Source of the DNA: Micromonospora sp. WMMD961 | GTDB lineage: Bacteria; Actinomycetota; Actinomycetes; Mycobacteriales; Micromonosporaceae | Assembly: GCF_029626145.1 (NCBI RefSeq) | Contig: NZ_JARUBJ010000002.1 | Location: 1,952,501 to 2,016,500 of the forward strand | DNA length: 64,000 nucleotides | Direction: 5' to 3' | In this document: positions 51,630 to 59,390 of the stretch, in pieces | Layout of the letters: every line of letters starts with the position of its first letter | How positions within the stretch are numbered: position 1 is the first letter of the stretch | Translations under genes and position numbers: made by a program | Notes under the pieces: generated by a model | The model's input: only the letters and a program-made list of their open reading frames with translations | Told to the model about the DNA's origin: nothing | Databases searched by the model: none

Positions 51630-52451
51630 ATGGACCGGTCGGCGCCGTCACCTCGGGAACTTCTGGCGGTCGCGCTCGGCGTCGCCCGGGATGCGGCGGC
51701 CACCGCGTACCGGATGCGGGTCGAGGGTGTTTCCGTCGCGGCGACCAAGAGCACCGTCACCGACGTGGTCACCGCGGCGGACCGGGCGGTCGAGCGGCAG
51801 GTGCTGGACGCGTTGAAGGAGCTGCGACCGGACGACGCGGTGCTCGGCGAGGAATACGGTACGCGCGACACCGGGCCGGTCGCCCCGGGCGGCGTGCGCT
51901 GGATCGTCGACCCGATCGACGGGACCGTCAACTACCTCTACGGGCTGCCGTACAGCGCGGTGTCGCTGGCTGCCGAGGTGGACGGCGTGGTGGTCGCCGG
52001 CGTGGTGCGCAACGTGAACACCGGCGAGGAGTGGACTGCCACCGTCGGGGGCGGGGCCTGGCGCGACGGCGTCCGGTTGCGCTGCTCCGGCGAGGTCGAC
52101 CTGGGGCAGGCGCTGGTCGGCACCGGCTTCGGGTACGACGCTGGTCGTCGCGCCCACCAGGCCCAGGTGGTCGCCGGGCTGATCGCGCACGTACGGGACA
52201 TCCGCCGGCTGGGCGCCGCCGCGTTGGACCTGTGTCTGGTCGCGGAGGGCCGGCTCGACGCGTACTTCGAGAAGGGTCTTGCGCCCTGGGACCTGGCGGC
52301 GGGCGGGCTGGTGGCCGCGGAGGCGGGGGTCCGGGTCGCCGGCCTGGCCGGTGGGCCGCCGGGGCCGGACCTGGTGGTCGCGGCCCCGGCGGCACTGTTC
52401 GGGTCGCTGCACGACCGGTTGGCCGAGCTGGATGCCGCCGGCGGCCCCTGA
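51630..52451 (+). CDS. Inositol monophosphatase family protein
   Basis: A 273-residue Mg2+-dependent phosphatase. The metal-binding motifs are VLGEEYG (first Glu), WIVDPIDGTVNYLYG (the DPIDGT signature) and APWDLAAGGLVAAEAG (third Asp). It acts on inositol phosphates or related substrates such as histidinol or nucleotide phosphates; the exact one is not clear. The ATG at 51630 has a purine-rich GGGAAGGGG region upstream. It runs convergent to a LytR_C gene. Confidence 0.92.
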   Translation: MDRSAPSPRELLAVALGVARDAAATAYRMRVEGVSVAATKSTVTDVVTAADRAVERQVLDALKELRPDDAVLGEEYGTRDTGPVAPGGVRWIVDPIDGTVNYLYGLPYSAVSLAAEVDGVVVAGVVRNVNTGEEWTATVGGGAWRDGVRLRCSGEVDLGQALVGTGFGYDAGRRAHQAQVVAGLIAHVRDIRRLGAAALDLCLVAEGRLDAYFEKGLAPWDLAAGGLVAAEAGVRVAGLAGGPPGPDLVVAAPAALFGSLHDRLAELDAAGGP

Positions 52452-52476
52452 CCGGACGATCAGACCGGCCCGGTCG

Positions 52477-53007
52477 TCACTTGGCGACCGGGGAGGGGCA
52501 GGAGCCCTTGGGGGCGCGGGGCGCGCCGATGTCGCCCAGGGACTGGTTGACCTCGGTCGTGGTGGCGAGCTGCTGGAAGCCGTTGCCCAACACCACGTCC
52601 ACGACGTCGTCGGTGCGCGCCGGGTCGTAGCCCGGCTCGGCGTTGTTCAGGAAGTACGCCTGGAGCAGGTGCGCGGAGCCGACCCCCTTCGGGCCGTACC
52701 GCAGCACCGCCACGTCGTCGATCCCCTTGGGCTCGTTGCCGATCTTCTTGACCTGGAACTTGCGGTTGCGGAAGTCGTCCGCGACGCTGCCGGCCCGGCC
52801 GGGCTCGTCGGTCGCGTTGAACACGTTGATCTTGACGTCCTTGGGCTCGTGCAGAGTCACGTCGGCCAGCGGCCAGCCCTCCGGGCAGCCCTCGGCCGTG
52901 CCTGCCTTCCCCTGGGTGTCCCGGATGATCGCGGTCACCACGAATGCCAGGGCCAGCACCCCCAGCAGGCCGACGACGACGAGTGCTCGCACCCGCGCAA
53001 AACTCAT
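52477..53007 (-). CDS. LytR C-terminal domain protein
   Basis: A 176-residue membrane-anchored protein. One N-terminal helix (residues 8-27, ALVVVGLLGVLALAFVVTAI) is followed by an external LytR_C domain (about 55-170: DVKINVFNATDEPGRAGSVA, VAVLRYGPKGVGSAHLL). The domain is found at the end of LytR-CpsA-Psr cell-wall ligases; here it stands alone, a common actinobacterial form. Two cysteines (CPEG, SCPSP) could pair. A role in cell-wall polymer attachment or sensing is inferred. Confidence 0.86.
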   Translation of the reverse strand: MSFARVRALVVVGLLGVLALAFVVTAIIRDTQGKAGTAEGCPEGWPLADVTLHEPKDVKINVFNATDEPGRAGSVADDFRNRKFQVKKIGNEPKGIDDVAVLRYGPKGVGSAHLLQAYFLNNAEPGYDPARTDDVVDVVLGNGFQQLATTTEVNQSLGDIGAPRAPKGSCPSPVAK

Positions 53008-53425
53008 CTGAGCACTCCCGGGACCTCAGGTGGATGACGGCGGCAGGCAGCTGTCGGACCGGCCGCCGGCCGTCGAATACGCCGCTGAGGTTAACGGTTG
53101 TCCGGCCGTCGCGTGGAAACAGCCCGACATGCCGGCGCGCCGACCGCGAACCAGGTACTACTACCCCTATCTTCGTGTCGCCTGAATCACATTGGGAACA
53201 ACTTCGCGTGCGGGGGCGTACATCTCAGCCGCAAGGGCGGTATACATGCCTCGCCCAAGGGGGGGTAAGGTTCCGCGCTCGCGGGGGAGTCGCCCCAGCG
53301 AGCTCGACCCGTTCGGTCCTCGGGTCGGGTGCCCGACACAAGTGGTGGCCGGCCAGCGGAACCGAAACAGCGTCGTCCGGCGTTACAACCGGAAGCGACA
53401 ACATCGATATGGGAGAGTGAAACCG
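53008..53425. other. Long divergent intergenic region upstream of the DUF4193 gene
   Basis: This 418-bp stretch between the divergent LytR_C and DUF4193 genes contains no credible gene. A GTATACAT motif at about 53241 and AT-richer stretches (53085-53180) may hold promoters. The 180 bp before the DUF4193 ATG would be a long 5' leader if transcription starts there. Confidence 0.4.
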
Positions 53426-53722
53426 ATGGCCACCGACTACGACGCCCCGCGTCGCGACGAGGTCGACCTCGGCGAGGACAGCCTGGAAGAGCTCAAGGCA
53501 CGGCGCGTCGACTCACAGTCGGGCGCGGTGGACGTCGACGAGGCCGAGGTGGCCGAGAGCTTCGAGCTGCCCGGTGCCGATCTGGCCGACGAGGAGCTCA
53601 CGGTCAAGGTGCTTCCGATGCAGCAGGACGAGTTCCGGTGCGCCCGCTGCTTCCTGGTCCACCACCGTAGCCAGCTGGCAGTCGAGCGTAACGGCGAGTT
53701 GATCTGCCGCGAGTGCGTCTGA
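53426..53722 (+). CDS. DUF4193 family protein
   Basis: A 98-residue acidic protein: MATDYDAPRRDEVDLGEDSL, LKARR, a run of acidic residues, then FRCARCFLVHHRSQL and LICRECV, a CxxC ... CxxC zinc ribbon. The family is almost universal in actinobacteria, highly conserved and of unknown function; its abundance suggests a role tied to RNA polymerase or the ribosome, but this is not shown. The ATG has a GGGAGAG site. Confidence 0.93.
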   Translation: MATDYDAPRRDEVDLGEDSLEELKARRVDSQSGAVDVDEAEVAESFELPGADLADEELTVKVLPMQQDEFRCARCFLVHHRSQLAVERNGELICRECV

Positions 53723-53734
53723 CATCCACGACAC

Positions 53735-53766
53735 CAGCGGCGGCCTCCTGAACGGGGCCGCCGCTG
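53735..53766 (+). terminator. Terminator hairpin after DUF4193 gene
   Basis: A perfect 11-bp stem (53735-53745 with 53756-53766) and a 10-nt loop begin 12 nt after the stop codon. Confidence 0.7.
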
Positions 53767-53838
53767 CCGGTGTAGGCATGCGCCACCGGTGGGTACCTGC
53801 TTGACTCGTAACGGGTAGCCACAGCACCGGGAGGTCCG

Positions 53839-54690
53839 ATGAGCGATCGAGGCGGCACCACCGACGGCGGCACGGGCGACCTCGGTGCCGCCGGTGGCAC
53901 GGGCGACCTTGACGCCACCGGCGGAGCAGGCGACCTCGGGTCCACCGTCGCGGCGTTGACCGCGGACGACATCGCGCCGGCCCGACGCCGCCAACTGCTG
54001 ACCCGGATGGTCGGGCAGGCCCGCGCACGGGGCATCTCCGACCTGTTCAAGCCCCGTGCCGCCGTGCGCTGGATGGTCGACACGGTCGCCGAAATCGCTC
54101 CGCACGTCCCGGTTAGGGACCTGGACACCCTGCGTCGGCATTTTCCCGGTCTCGACGATGCTGCCCTGGCCGACCGGCTCGTCCGTAACGCGTCCCGGGC
54201 CACCGCCGCTATCGGCGCGGCCGGCGGGGGAGTCGCCGCCGTCGAGTGGACTGTCGCACCGACCCTGCTCTCCGCGCCGGTGCTGCTCGCCGCCGAGACC
54301 GTCGCCGTGGTGGCGGTGGAGCTGAAGCTGGTCGGCGAGCTGCACGAGATCCACGGTGTGGCGCTGCCGGTCGGCAGCAGCCAACGGGCGGTCGCCCTGG
54401 TGCACTCCTGGGCCACCCAGCGGGGCGTCAACCCGATGGTGCCCGGCGTGGGAGTGGGCGCGGTGCTCGGCACCGCGGCTCGCAAGGAGCTACGGGAGAT
54501 GCTGCTGCGGCGCTTCGGTCGCAACCTCACCACGCTCGGGCCGTTCCTCACCGGCGCGGCGGTGGCCAGTTTCCTCAACCGCCGAGCCACCCAGCAGATG
54601 GCCGAGCAGCTTCAGGTGGACCTGCGACGGCGGGGCATCGCCCGGCCCGCGCCACCGGCTGCCCTGCCGGGACCGCCGACGGGTACCTGA
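53839..54690 (+). CDS. Conserved membrane-associated protein, 283 aa
   Basis: The protein opens with a Gly/Asp/Thr-rich repeat (GTGDLGAAGGTGDLDATGGA and on). A helical core follows (MVGQARARGISDLFKPRAAV, HFPGLDDAALADRLVRNASR) and then a hydrophobic stretch with two helices (about 135-185, PTLLSAPVLLAAETVAVVAV). EcsC-like actinobacterial proteins look similar, but I am not certain. The C-terminus (ARPAPPAALPGPPTGT) is encoded within a direct repeat duplicated past the stop codon. A GGGAGGT site precedes the ATG. Confidence 0.7.
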   Translation: MSDRGGTTDGGTGDLGAAGGTGDLDATGGAGDLGSTVAALTADDIAPARRRQLLTRMVGQARARGISDLFKPRAAVRWMVDTVAEIAPHVPVRDLDTLRRHFPGLDDAALADRLVRNASRATAAIGAAGGGVAAVEWTVAPTLLSAPVLLAAETVAVVAVELKLVGELHEIHGVALPVGSSQRAVALVHSWATQRGVNPMVPGVGVGAVLGTAARKELREMLLRRFGRNLTTLGPFLTGAAVASFLNRRATQQMAEQLQVDLRRRGIARPAPPAALPGPPTGT

Positions 54691-54797
54691 GCGGGTCGGC
54701 CGGCAACAGATCAGCCCGGCCCGCGCCACCGGCTGCCCTGCCGGGACCGCCGACGGGTACCTGAGCGGGTCGGCGGCAACAGATCAGCCCGGCCCGC
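54641..54797. repeat. Tandem duplication of a 74-bp unit
   Basis: The unit at 54641-54714 is repeated at 54715-54787 with one base deleted, and a third copy begins at 54788 for 10 bp. It spans the last 16 codons of the 283-aa gene, its stop codon and the intergenic space up to the convergent DUF3093 gene. Confidence 0.9.
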
Positions 54798-55311
54798 CCG
54801 CCGTCGGAGCGGAGAGCGTCAGGGCGTCCCGTGCGGCCAGCACCGCCTCGGCCAGCTCGACCGGGTGCCGCGTGCTCACCACCCAGAACGGGGTCGGGTC
54901 GGCCGGGTCGTCGAGCACCACCTGCACCGCGCCGCCGATCCACGGGCGCTGCACCACGAACGCGAGCGGGTCCGCACCGACCCCGAGCACCTCGCGACGG
55001 CCGGCCACGTCCAACGGCACCACGTCGGCCACGAAGCGGACCGGCAGGCGTGCGTCGTCCACCCGCAGCTCGGAGCCGACGACCCCGACCCGGATCCGGC
55101 CCAGCCACCACAACCCGACCACGGTGAGTGGCAGCAGAACGGCGAACGGCAGCCAGGCGCGGACGCCGGCGGCGCCCATCCAGATCTCGACGGCCAACAA
55201 CGCGGCGGCAACCAGCCCGGCCAGCCACAGCCACCAGGGCAGGTCCAGCCGTTCGGTGTACGCCGGGCGGGCGTCGACCGGCGGCTGATCGGCGGACGGA
55301 GAGGGCGACAT
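54784..55311 (-). CDS. DUF3093 family membrane protein
   Basis: A 175-residue protein with two adjacent transmembrane helices (about 25-45 and 50-70, LPWWLWLAGLVAAALLAVEI, then WLPFAVLLPLTVVGLWWL). A cytoplasmic beta-rich domain follows (LRVDDARLPVRFVADVVPLD, WVVSTRHPVELAEAV). It matches the DUF3093 family typically encoded next to dut in actinobacteria. The ATG at 55311 follows AGGAG. It is divergent from dut. Confidence 0.88.
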   Translation of the reverse strand: MSPSPSADQPPVDARPAYTERLDLPWWLWLAGLVAAALLAVEIWMGAAGVRAWLPFAVLLPLTVVGLWWLGRIRVGVVGSELRVDDARLPVRFVADVVPLDVAGRREVLGVGADPLAFVVQRPWIGGAVQVVLDDPADPTPFWVVSTRHPVELAEAVLAARDALTLSAPTAGGPG

Positions 55312-55401
55312 GCTCACTCCTGCGAGGGTACGGCGCACGGCGGCTCGACGAACCGGCAGGATGGCAGGGTCACCCCGAGAACCGGACGGAAGAGGGGACC
55401 C

Positions 55402-55938
55402 GTGACCGACGTCGTACCCGTGCCTGTGCAGCTGCTCGACTCCGAGCTGCCGCTGCCCACGTACGCCCATCCCGGCGACGCCGGGGCCGACCTGGTGGCG
55501 GCCAGGGACGTGGAGCTGCCACCCGGCGGCCGCGCCCTGGTGCCGACCGGCGTGGCCATCGCGTTGCCGGAGGGGTACGTGGGCCTGGTCCACCCCCGTT
55601 CCGGTCTGGCGGCGAGGCTCGGCGTGACGGTGCTCAACGCGCCCGGTACGGTCGACGCCGGCTACCGGGGTGAGATCCTGGTCAACCTGATCAACCATGA
55701 TCGGGATGTGCCGGCGAAGATCTCCCGCGGCGACCGGATCGCACAGCTCGTGGTGCAACAGGTAGCACGGGCGCGGTTCGAGCCGGTGGCCGAGCTGCCC
55801 GCGTCCCGGCGCGGGACCGGCGGACACGGTTCCACCGGCGGGCACGCCGGGCTGGTGCCGTCGCCGACGGGCCAGGACCGGGTCGAGCGGCGGCCGGACG
55901 AGCCGGGCCGCAGGCAGACGGAAGACATGGCAGGGTGA
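55402..55938 (+). CDS. dut: dUTP diphosphatase
   Basis: A 178-residue trimeric dUTPase that converts dUTP to dUMP, keeping uracil out of DNA and supplying thymidylate synthesis. All five motifs are visible: DAGADLVAA (I), HPRSGLAARLG (II), GTVDAGYRGEI with the catalytic Asp (III), RGDRIAQLVV (IV), and RGTGGHGSTGG (V, with His in place of the usual Phe, as also seen in mycobacteria). A polar tail of 30 residues follows. The start is the GTG at 55402. Confidence 0.96.
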   Translation: MTDVVPVPVQLLDSELPLPTYAHPGDAGADLVAARDVELPPGGRALVPTGVAIALPEGYVGLVHPRSGLAARLGVTVLNAPGTVDAGYRGEILVNLINHDRDVPAKISRGDRIAQLVVQQVARARFEPVAELPASRRGTGGHGSTGGHAGLVPSPTGQDRVERRPDEPGRRQTEDMAG

Positions 55939-55963
55939 GTGTGAACAGCGGAGGGTGGGCGCA

Positions 55964-56626
55964 GTGATCTTCTCCCGAAAGCGGGCCGATGCCGAGCGGC
56001 AGACCCGTGACGAGCGGGCCACCCAGGTCCCGGACCAGGGCGACGCGGCGCCGTCGTTGGTGCGTGGCCCGTACGACATCTCCGAGAGCTACGACGACGT
56101 GCAGCGGCTCGACCTGGGCAGCCTGCACATCCCGGCGATCGCCGACGTCGAGGTGCGGGTGCAGGCCGACCCGCAGGGCGTGATCCAGCAGGTCGTGCTG
56201 GTGCATGGCGACAACGCGCTCCAGCTGGGCGTCTTCGCCGCTCCCCGGTCCGAGGGGATCTGGGACGAGGTGCGCGAGGAGATCCGCCAGTCGCTGCTGC
56301 GCGACGGTGCGAGCGCGCAGGAGGTCGACGGCGAGTACGGCCCGGAGCTGCACGCTCAGGTGCGTACCCCGGACGGTCCGACGAACCTGCGGTTCGTCGG
56401 CATCGACGGGCCGCGCTGGATGGTCCGCGGCGTGTTCCAGGGCCCGGTGGCCACCGACCCGGCTGTGGCCGGACCGCTCGTGGAGTGCCTGGACGGCCTG
56501 GTGGTCGACCGTGGCCAGGAGGCGAAGCCGGTCCGCGAGCCGCTGCCGCTGCGGCTGCCCCGGGAGGTCGCCGACCAGGCTGCCGCCGAGGCGGGCGACG
56601 TGGCCGCCGAGCCGCGCCAGGTCTGA
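55964..56626 (+). CDS. DUF3710 family protein
   Basis: A 220-residue soluble protein: VIFSRKRADAERQTRDE, GPYDISESYDDVQRLDLGSL, IPAIADVEVRVQADPQGVIQ, and LRFVGIDGPRWMVRGVFQG. It is the family conserved immediately after dut in actinobacteria, of unknown function. The GTG at 55964 is spaced 9 nt from GGAGGG; an upstream GTG at 55955 would sit too close. The gene begins 25 bp after the dut stop. Confidence 0.9.
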   Translation: MIFSRKRADAERQTRDERATQVPDQGDAAPSLVRGPYDISESYDDVQRLDLGSLHIPAIADVEVRVQADPQGVIQQVVLVHGDNALQLGVFAAPRSEGIWDEVREEIRQSLLRDGASAQEVDGEYGPELHAQVRTPDGPTNLRFVGIDGPRWMVRGVFQGPVATDPAVAGPLVECLDGLVVDRGQEAKPVREPLPLRLPREVADQAAAEAGDVAAEPRQV

Positions 56627-56745
56627 CTCCACGCCCCGCCGGCCCGCCGGAACCGGCCTCGTCGGCGTACGCTGGCGGCACGGTTCCGGCGCCGCCGGCG
56701 CCGGCCGGGGACGGCGAGCGTGGAGAGGGTGACGCGGAGGTCATG

Positions 56746-57123
56746 ATGACCGACGAGGGCGGGGTTTCGCTGCGGCGGCTCCTGCAACGGTTCACCGCCA
56801 GCGAGGCCGAGATCGACGCGCAGGAGCTGCGTCGGGAGAGCGCCGAGTGCGGCGGGATCCCGGCCCAGATGTGCTCCCGGGGTCAGTTGGTGTCGGTCGC
56901 CGGTCGGCTGCGCACGGTGGTCTACACGCCGCGCACCAACCTGCCCACCCTGGAAGCCGACCTGTACGACGGCAGCGACGTGGTCACCCTGGTCTGGTTG
57001 GGTCGACGGCACATCGTCGGGATCGAGCCGGGCCGGCACCTGACCGCTCGGGGTCGGGTTGCCGTGCGGGACGACCGCAAGGTCATCTACAACCCCTACT
57101 ACGAGCTGGACTCGCCCAAGTGA
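56746..57123 (+). CDS. OB-fold nucleic-acid-binding protein
   Basis: A 125-residue protein: a short helical N-terminus (LRRLLQRFTASEAEIDAQEL), then an OB-fold (RGQLVSVAGRLRTVVYTPRT, LEADLYDGSDVVTLVWLGRR, LTARGRVAVRDDRKVIYNPY). It resembles the single OB domain of RecG or aspartyl-tRNA synthetase-type folds and is conserved between the DUF3710 and DUF3159 genes in actinobacteria. It likely binds DNA or RNA. The ATG at 56746 is better spaced from GGAGG than the one at 56743. Confidence 0.88.
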   Translation: MTDEGGVSLRRLLQRFTASEAEIDAQELRRESAECGGIPAQMCSRGQLVSVAGRLRTVVYTPRTNLPTLEADLYDGSDVVTLVWLGRRHIVGIEPGRHLTARGRVAVRDDRKVIYNPYYELDSPK

Positions 57124-57148
57124 CAGCACTGCGGACGGAAGGCCGGCG

Positions 57149-57832
57149 ATGACGACGGGACAGGACCGGGCGGCACAGCCGGAGACCGACCCCCAGGGCG
57201 AGGAGCCGCTGCCGACGATCGCCGAGCAGATGGCCGACCAGCTCGGCGGGTGGCGCGGGTTGGTCGAGTCCAGCATCCCGGTCGTGGTGTTCGTCGTCGC
57301 CAACATCATCGGCGAGCTGCGACCGGCGGTGATCGCGTCGATCGCGGTCGCCGTGCTGATCGCGGGGTTGCGGCTGGCCCAGCGTCGGCCGATCCGGCAC
57401 GCCGTCAACGGGCTCTTCGGCGTCGGCATCGGCGCGGCCATCGCGTGGCGTACCGGCGACGAGCGTGACTTCTACCTCCCCGGCATCCTCTACGGCATCG
57501 GGTACGGCGTCGCCCTGCTGATCTCGGCGGCGATCCGGCAGCCGCTGGTCGGCTGGATCTGGTCGGTGCTGGTCGCGAAGGGCCGCTCGGAGTGGCGGGC
57601 CGACCCGAAGCTGGTGCGCACCTTCACCCAGCTCACTGTGCTCTGGGGTGTGGTCTGGCTGGCCAAGGTGGGCGTGCAGGCCGGGCTGTACCTCGCCCAC
57701 CAGGACACCGCGCTGGGGGTGGCCCGGCTGGTGCTGGGCTACCCGCCGTACGCGCTGCTGCTGCTGATCACGGTCTGGACGGTGCGCCGGGTCACCCGGG
57801 AGGCTCCGCCGACCCCGGTGCCCGGCACCTGA
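57149..57832 (+). CDS. DUF3159 family membrane protein
   Basis: A 227-residue integral membrane protein with about six helices after a polar N-terminus of 45 residues. Family features include GGWRGLVESSIPVVVFVVAN, RLAQRRPIRHAVNGLFGVGI, WRTGDERDFYLPGILYGIGY, and WLAKVGVQAGLYLAHQDTA. The role is unknown, although its neighbours (OB-fold protein, TrkA genes) are conserved. The gene begins 25 bp after the OB-fold gene and is probably in the same operon. Confidence 0.9.
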   Translation: MTTGQDRAAQPETDPQGEEPLPTIAEQMADQLGGWRGLVESSIPVVVFVVANIIGELRPAVIASIAVAVLIAGLRLAQRRPIRHAVNGLFGVGIGAAIAWRTGDERDFYLPGILYGIGYGVALLISAAIRQPLVGWIWSVLVAKGRSEWRADPKLVRTFTQLTVLWGVVWLAKVGVQAGLYLAHQDTALGVARLVLGYPPYALLLLITVWTVRRVTREAPPTPVPGT

Positions 57833-57867
57833 GCGAGGCGGGGCAGGCCGGCGAGCGGCTGCCAGGC

Positions 57868-58557
57868 TCAGTGTGAGCTGCGGGTCCGTTCGACGCTGTC
57901 CGGCCCGAGGACCACCACGCGGACCTGGTCCTCCACCTCGGCGGTGCAGACGAAGATCAGCTCGTCGCCGGCCTCGATGGGGTCGTCCGGGCTGGGCACC
58001 AGGACCCGCTTACCGCGCAGGATGGCCACCAACGCGGCGTCGCGGGGCAGTGGTACGGCGTGGATGGGCTGACCGACGTACGGCGCGGTCGGCGGCAGGG
58101 TGATCTCGACCAGGTTCGCCTCACCCTGGCGGAAGGTCATCAGCCGGACCAGGTCGCCGACGGTGACCGCCTCCTCGACCAGCGCGGCCATCACCCGCGG
58201 CTTGCTCACCGCGACGTCGACGCCCCACTGCTCGGTGAACAGCCACTCGTTCTCGGCCCGGTTGACCCGGGCCACCACGCGGGGCACCGCGAACTCGGTC
58301 TTGGCCAGCAGCGACAGCACCAGGTTGGTCTTGTCGTCGCCGGTCGCCGCGACGACCACGTCGCAGCCGGCGATGTTGGCCTCCTCCAGGCTCGCCACCT
58401 CGCACGCGTCGGCGAGCACCCACTCGGCGGCCGGCACCCGGTCCGGGCGCAGCATCTTGGGTTGGCGTTCGATGAGCATCACCTGGTGGCCGTTGTCGAT
58501 CAACTCCTGGGCGATCGAGCGGCCCACGTTGCCCGCGCCCGCGATGGCGACCCGCAT
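57868..58557 (-). CDS. TrkA-family potassium uptake regulatory protein (second copy)
   Basis: A 229-residue cytoplasmic regulator. RCK-N has the Rossmann motif MRVAIAGAGNVGRSIAQELI followed by an acidic residue in VMLIERQ. RCK-C (about 140-220) contains LVEITLPPTAPYVGQPIHAV. It binds NAD(H) or nucleotides and gates a K+ transporter. It starts 3 nt after the stop of the upstream paralogue, matching the ceoB-ceoC pair of mycobacteria. Confidence 0.92.
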   Translation of the reverse strand: MRVAIAGAGNVGRSIAQELIDNGHQVMLIERQPKMLRPDRVPAAEWVLADACEVASLEEANIAGCDVVVAATGDDKTNLVLSLLAKTEFAVPRVVARVNRAENEWLFTEQWGVDVAVSKPRVMAALVEEAVTVGDLVRLMTFRQGEANLVEITLPPTAPYVGQPIHAVPLPRDAALVAILRGKRVLVPSPDDPIEAGDELIFVCTAEVEDQVRVVVLGPDSVERTRSSH

Positions 58558-58560
58558 GGC

Positions 58561-59226
58561 TCACTGCCCCCCTTCCGGCGGCGCCGCCGCCACCGACGTG
58601 ACCGTCGCCACGATGTCATCGCTGACCAGCATGAACACCTGGTCACCCTCCTGCACGACGGTGGAGCCGGTGGGCAGCGTGCCGATGCCGAAGCGGATCA
58701 GGTAGGCCACCCGTGCGCCGGCCGAGTCCTCCAGGTTGCGCACCGATCGGCCGATCCAGTCCTTGTGCACCGGCACCTCGACGATCGACACCGTGCTCGT
58801 GGGGTCGCGGAAGATCTCCACGTTGCCCTCCGGCACCAGGTGCCGCAGCATCCGGTCGGCCGTCCAGCGCACGGTCGCCACGGTGGGGATGCCCAGTCGC
58901 TCGTAGACCTGCGCGCGGCGCTGGTCGTAGATGCGGGCGGCGACCCGGGACACGCCGAACGTCTCGCGCGCCAACCGGGCCGAGATGATGTTGGAGTTGT
59001 CGCCGCTGGAGACCGCGGCGAAGGCGTCCGCGCGCTCGATGCCGGCCTGCCGGAGCACCTCGCCGTCGAAGCCCGCGCCGGTCACCGTGATCCCGGCGAA
59101 GTCGGGGCCGAGCCGGCGGAAGGCGTCGGCGTCCTGGTCGATCACCGCCACCGAGTGCCCTCGGGACTCCAGGCTGTGCGCGAGGGTCGACCCGACCCGG
59201 CCACACCCCATGATCACGACGTGCAC
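58561..59226 (-). CDS. TrkA-family potassium uptake regulatory protein (first copy)
   Basis: A 221-residue protein with RCK-N (VHVVIMGCGRVGSTLAHSLE, VAVIDQDADAF) and RCK-C (STVSIVEVPVHKDWIGRSV). It is paralogous to its neighbour. The GTG at 59226 has a GGGAGG ribosome site. The two RCK proteins probably form a hetero-oligomeric gating ring. The divergent APC permease gene 164 bp away may be a transporter they control, an inference from location only. Confidence 0.92.
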   Translation of the reverse strand: MHVVIMGCGRVGSTLAHSLESRGHSVAVIDQDADAFRRLGPDFAGITVTGAGFDGEVLRQAGIERADAFAAVSSGDNSNIISARLARETFGVSRVAARIYDQRRAQVYERLGIPTVATVRWTADRMLRHLVPEGNVEIFRDPTSTVSIVEVPVHKDWIGRSVRNLEDSAGARVAYLIRFGIGTLPTGSTVVQEGDQVFMLVSDDIVATVTSVAAAPPEGGQ

Positions 59227-59390
59227 GCTGTCCCTCCCAAGGTGCGTACCGCCCCCGCTGCCGGTGGCCTTCCGAGTGCGAGCCTGCCATGTCTCGGTGG
59301 GGAGCGGGGACCGACCGTACCCCGTCGTCGCGGCGGGCGGTGATCGCCCACCCCCGCGGTCCCGCCGTGGTGGTCGTACTCTTGGCGTTC

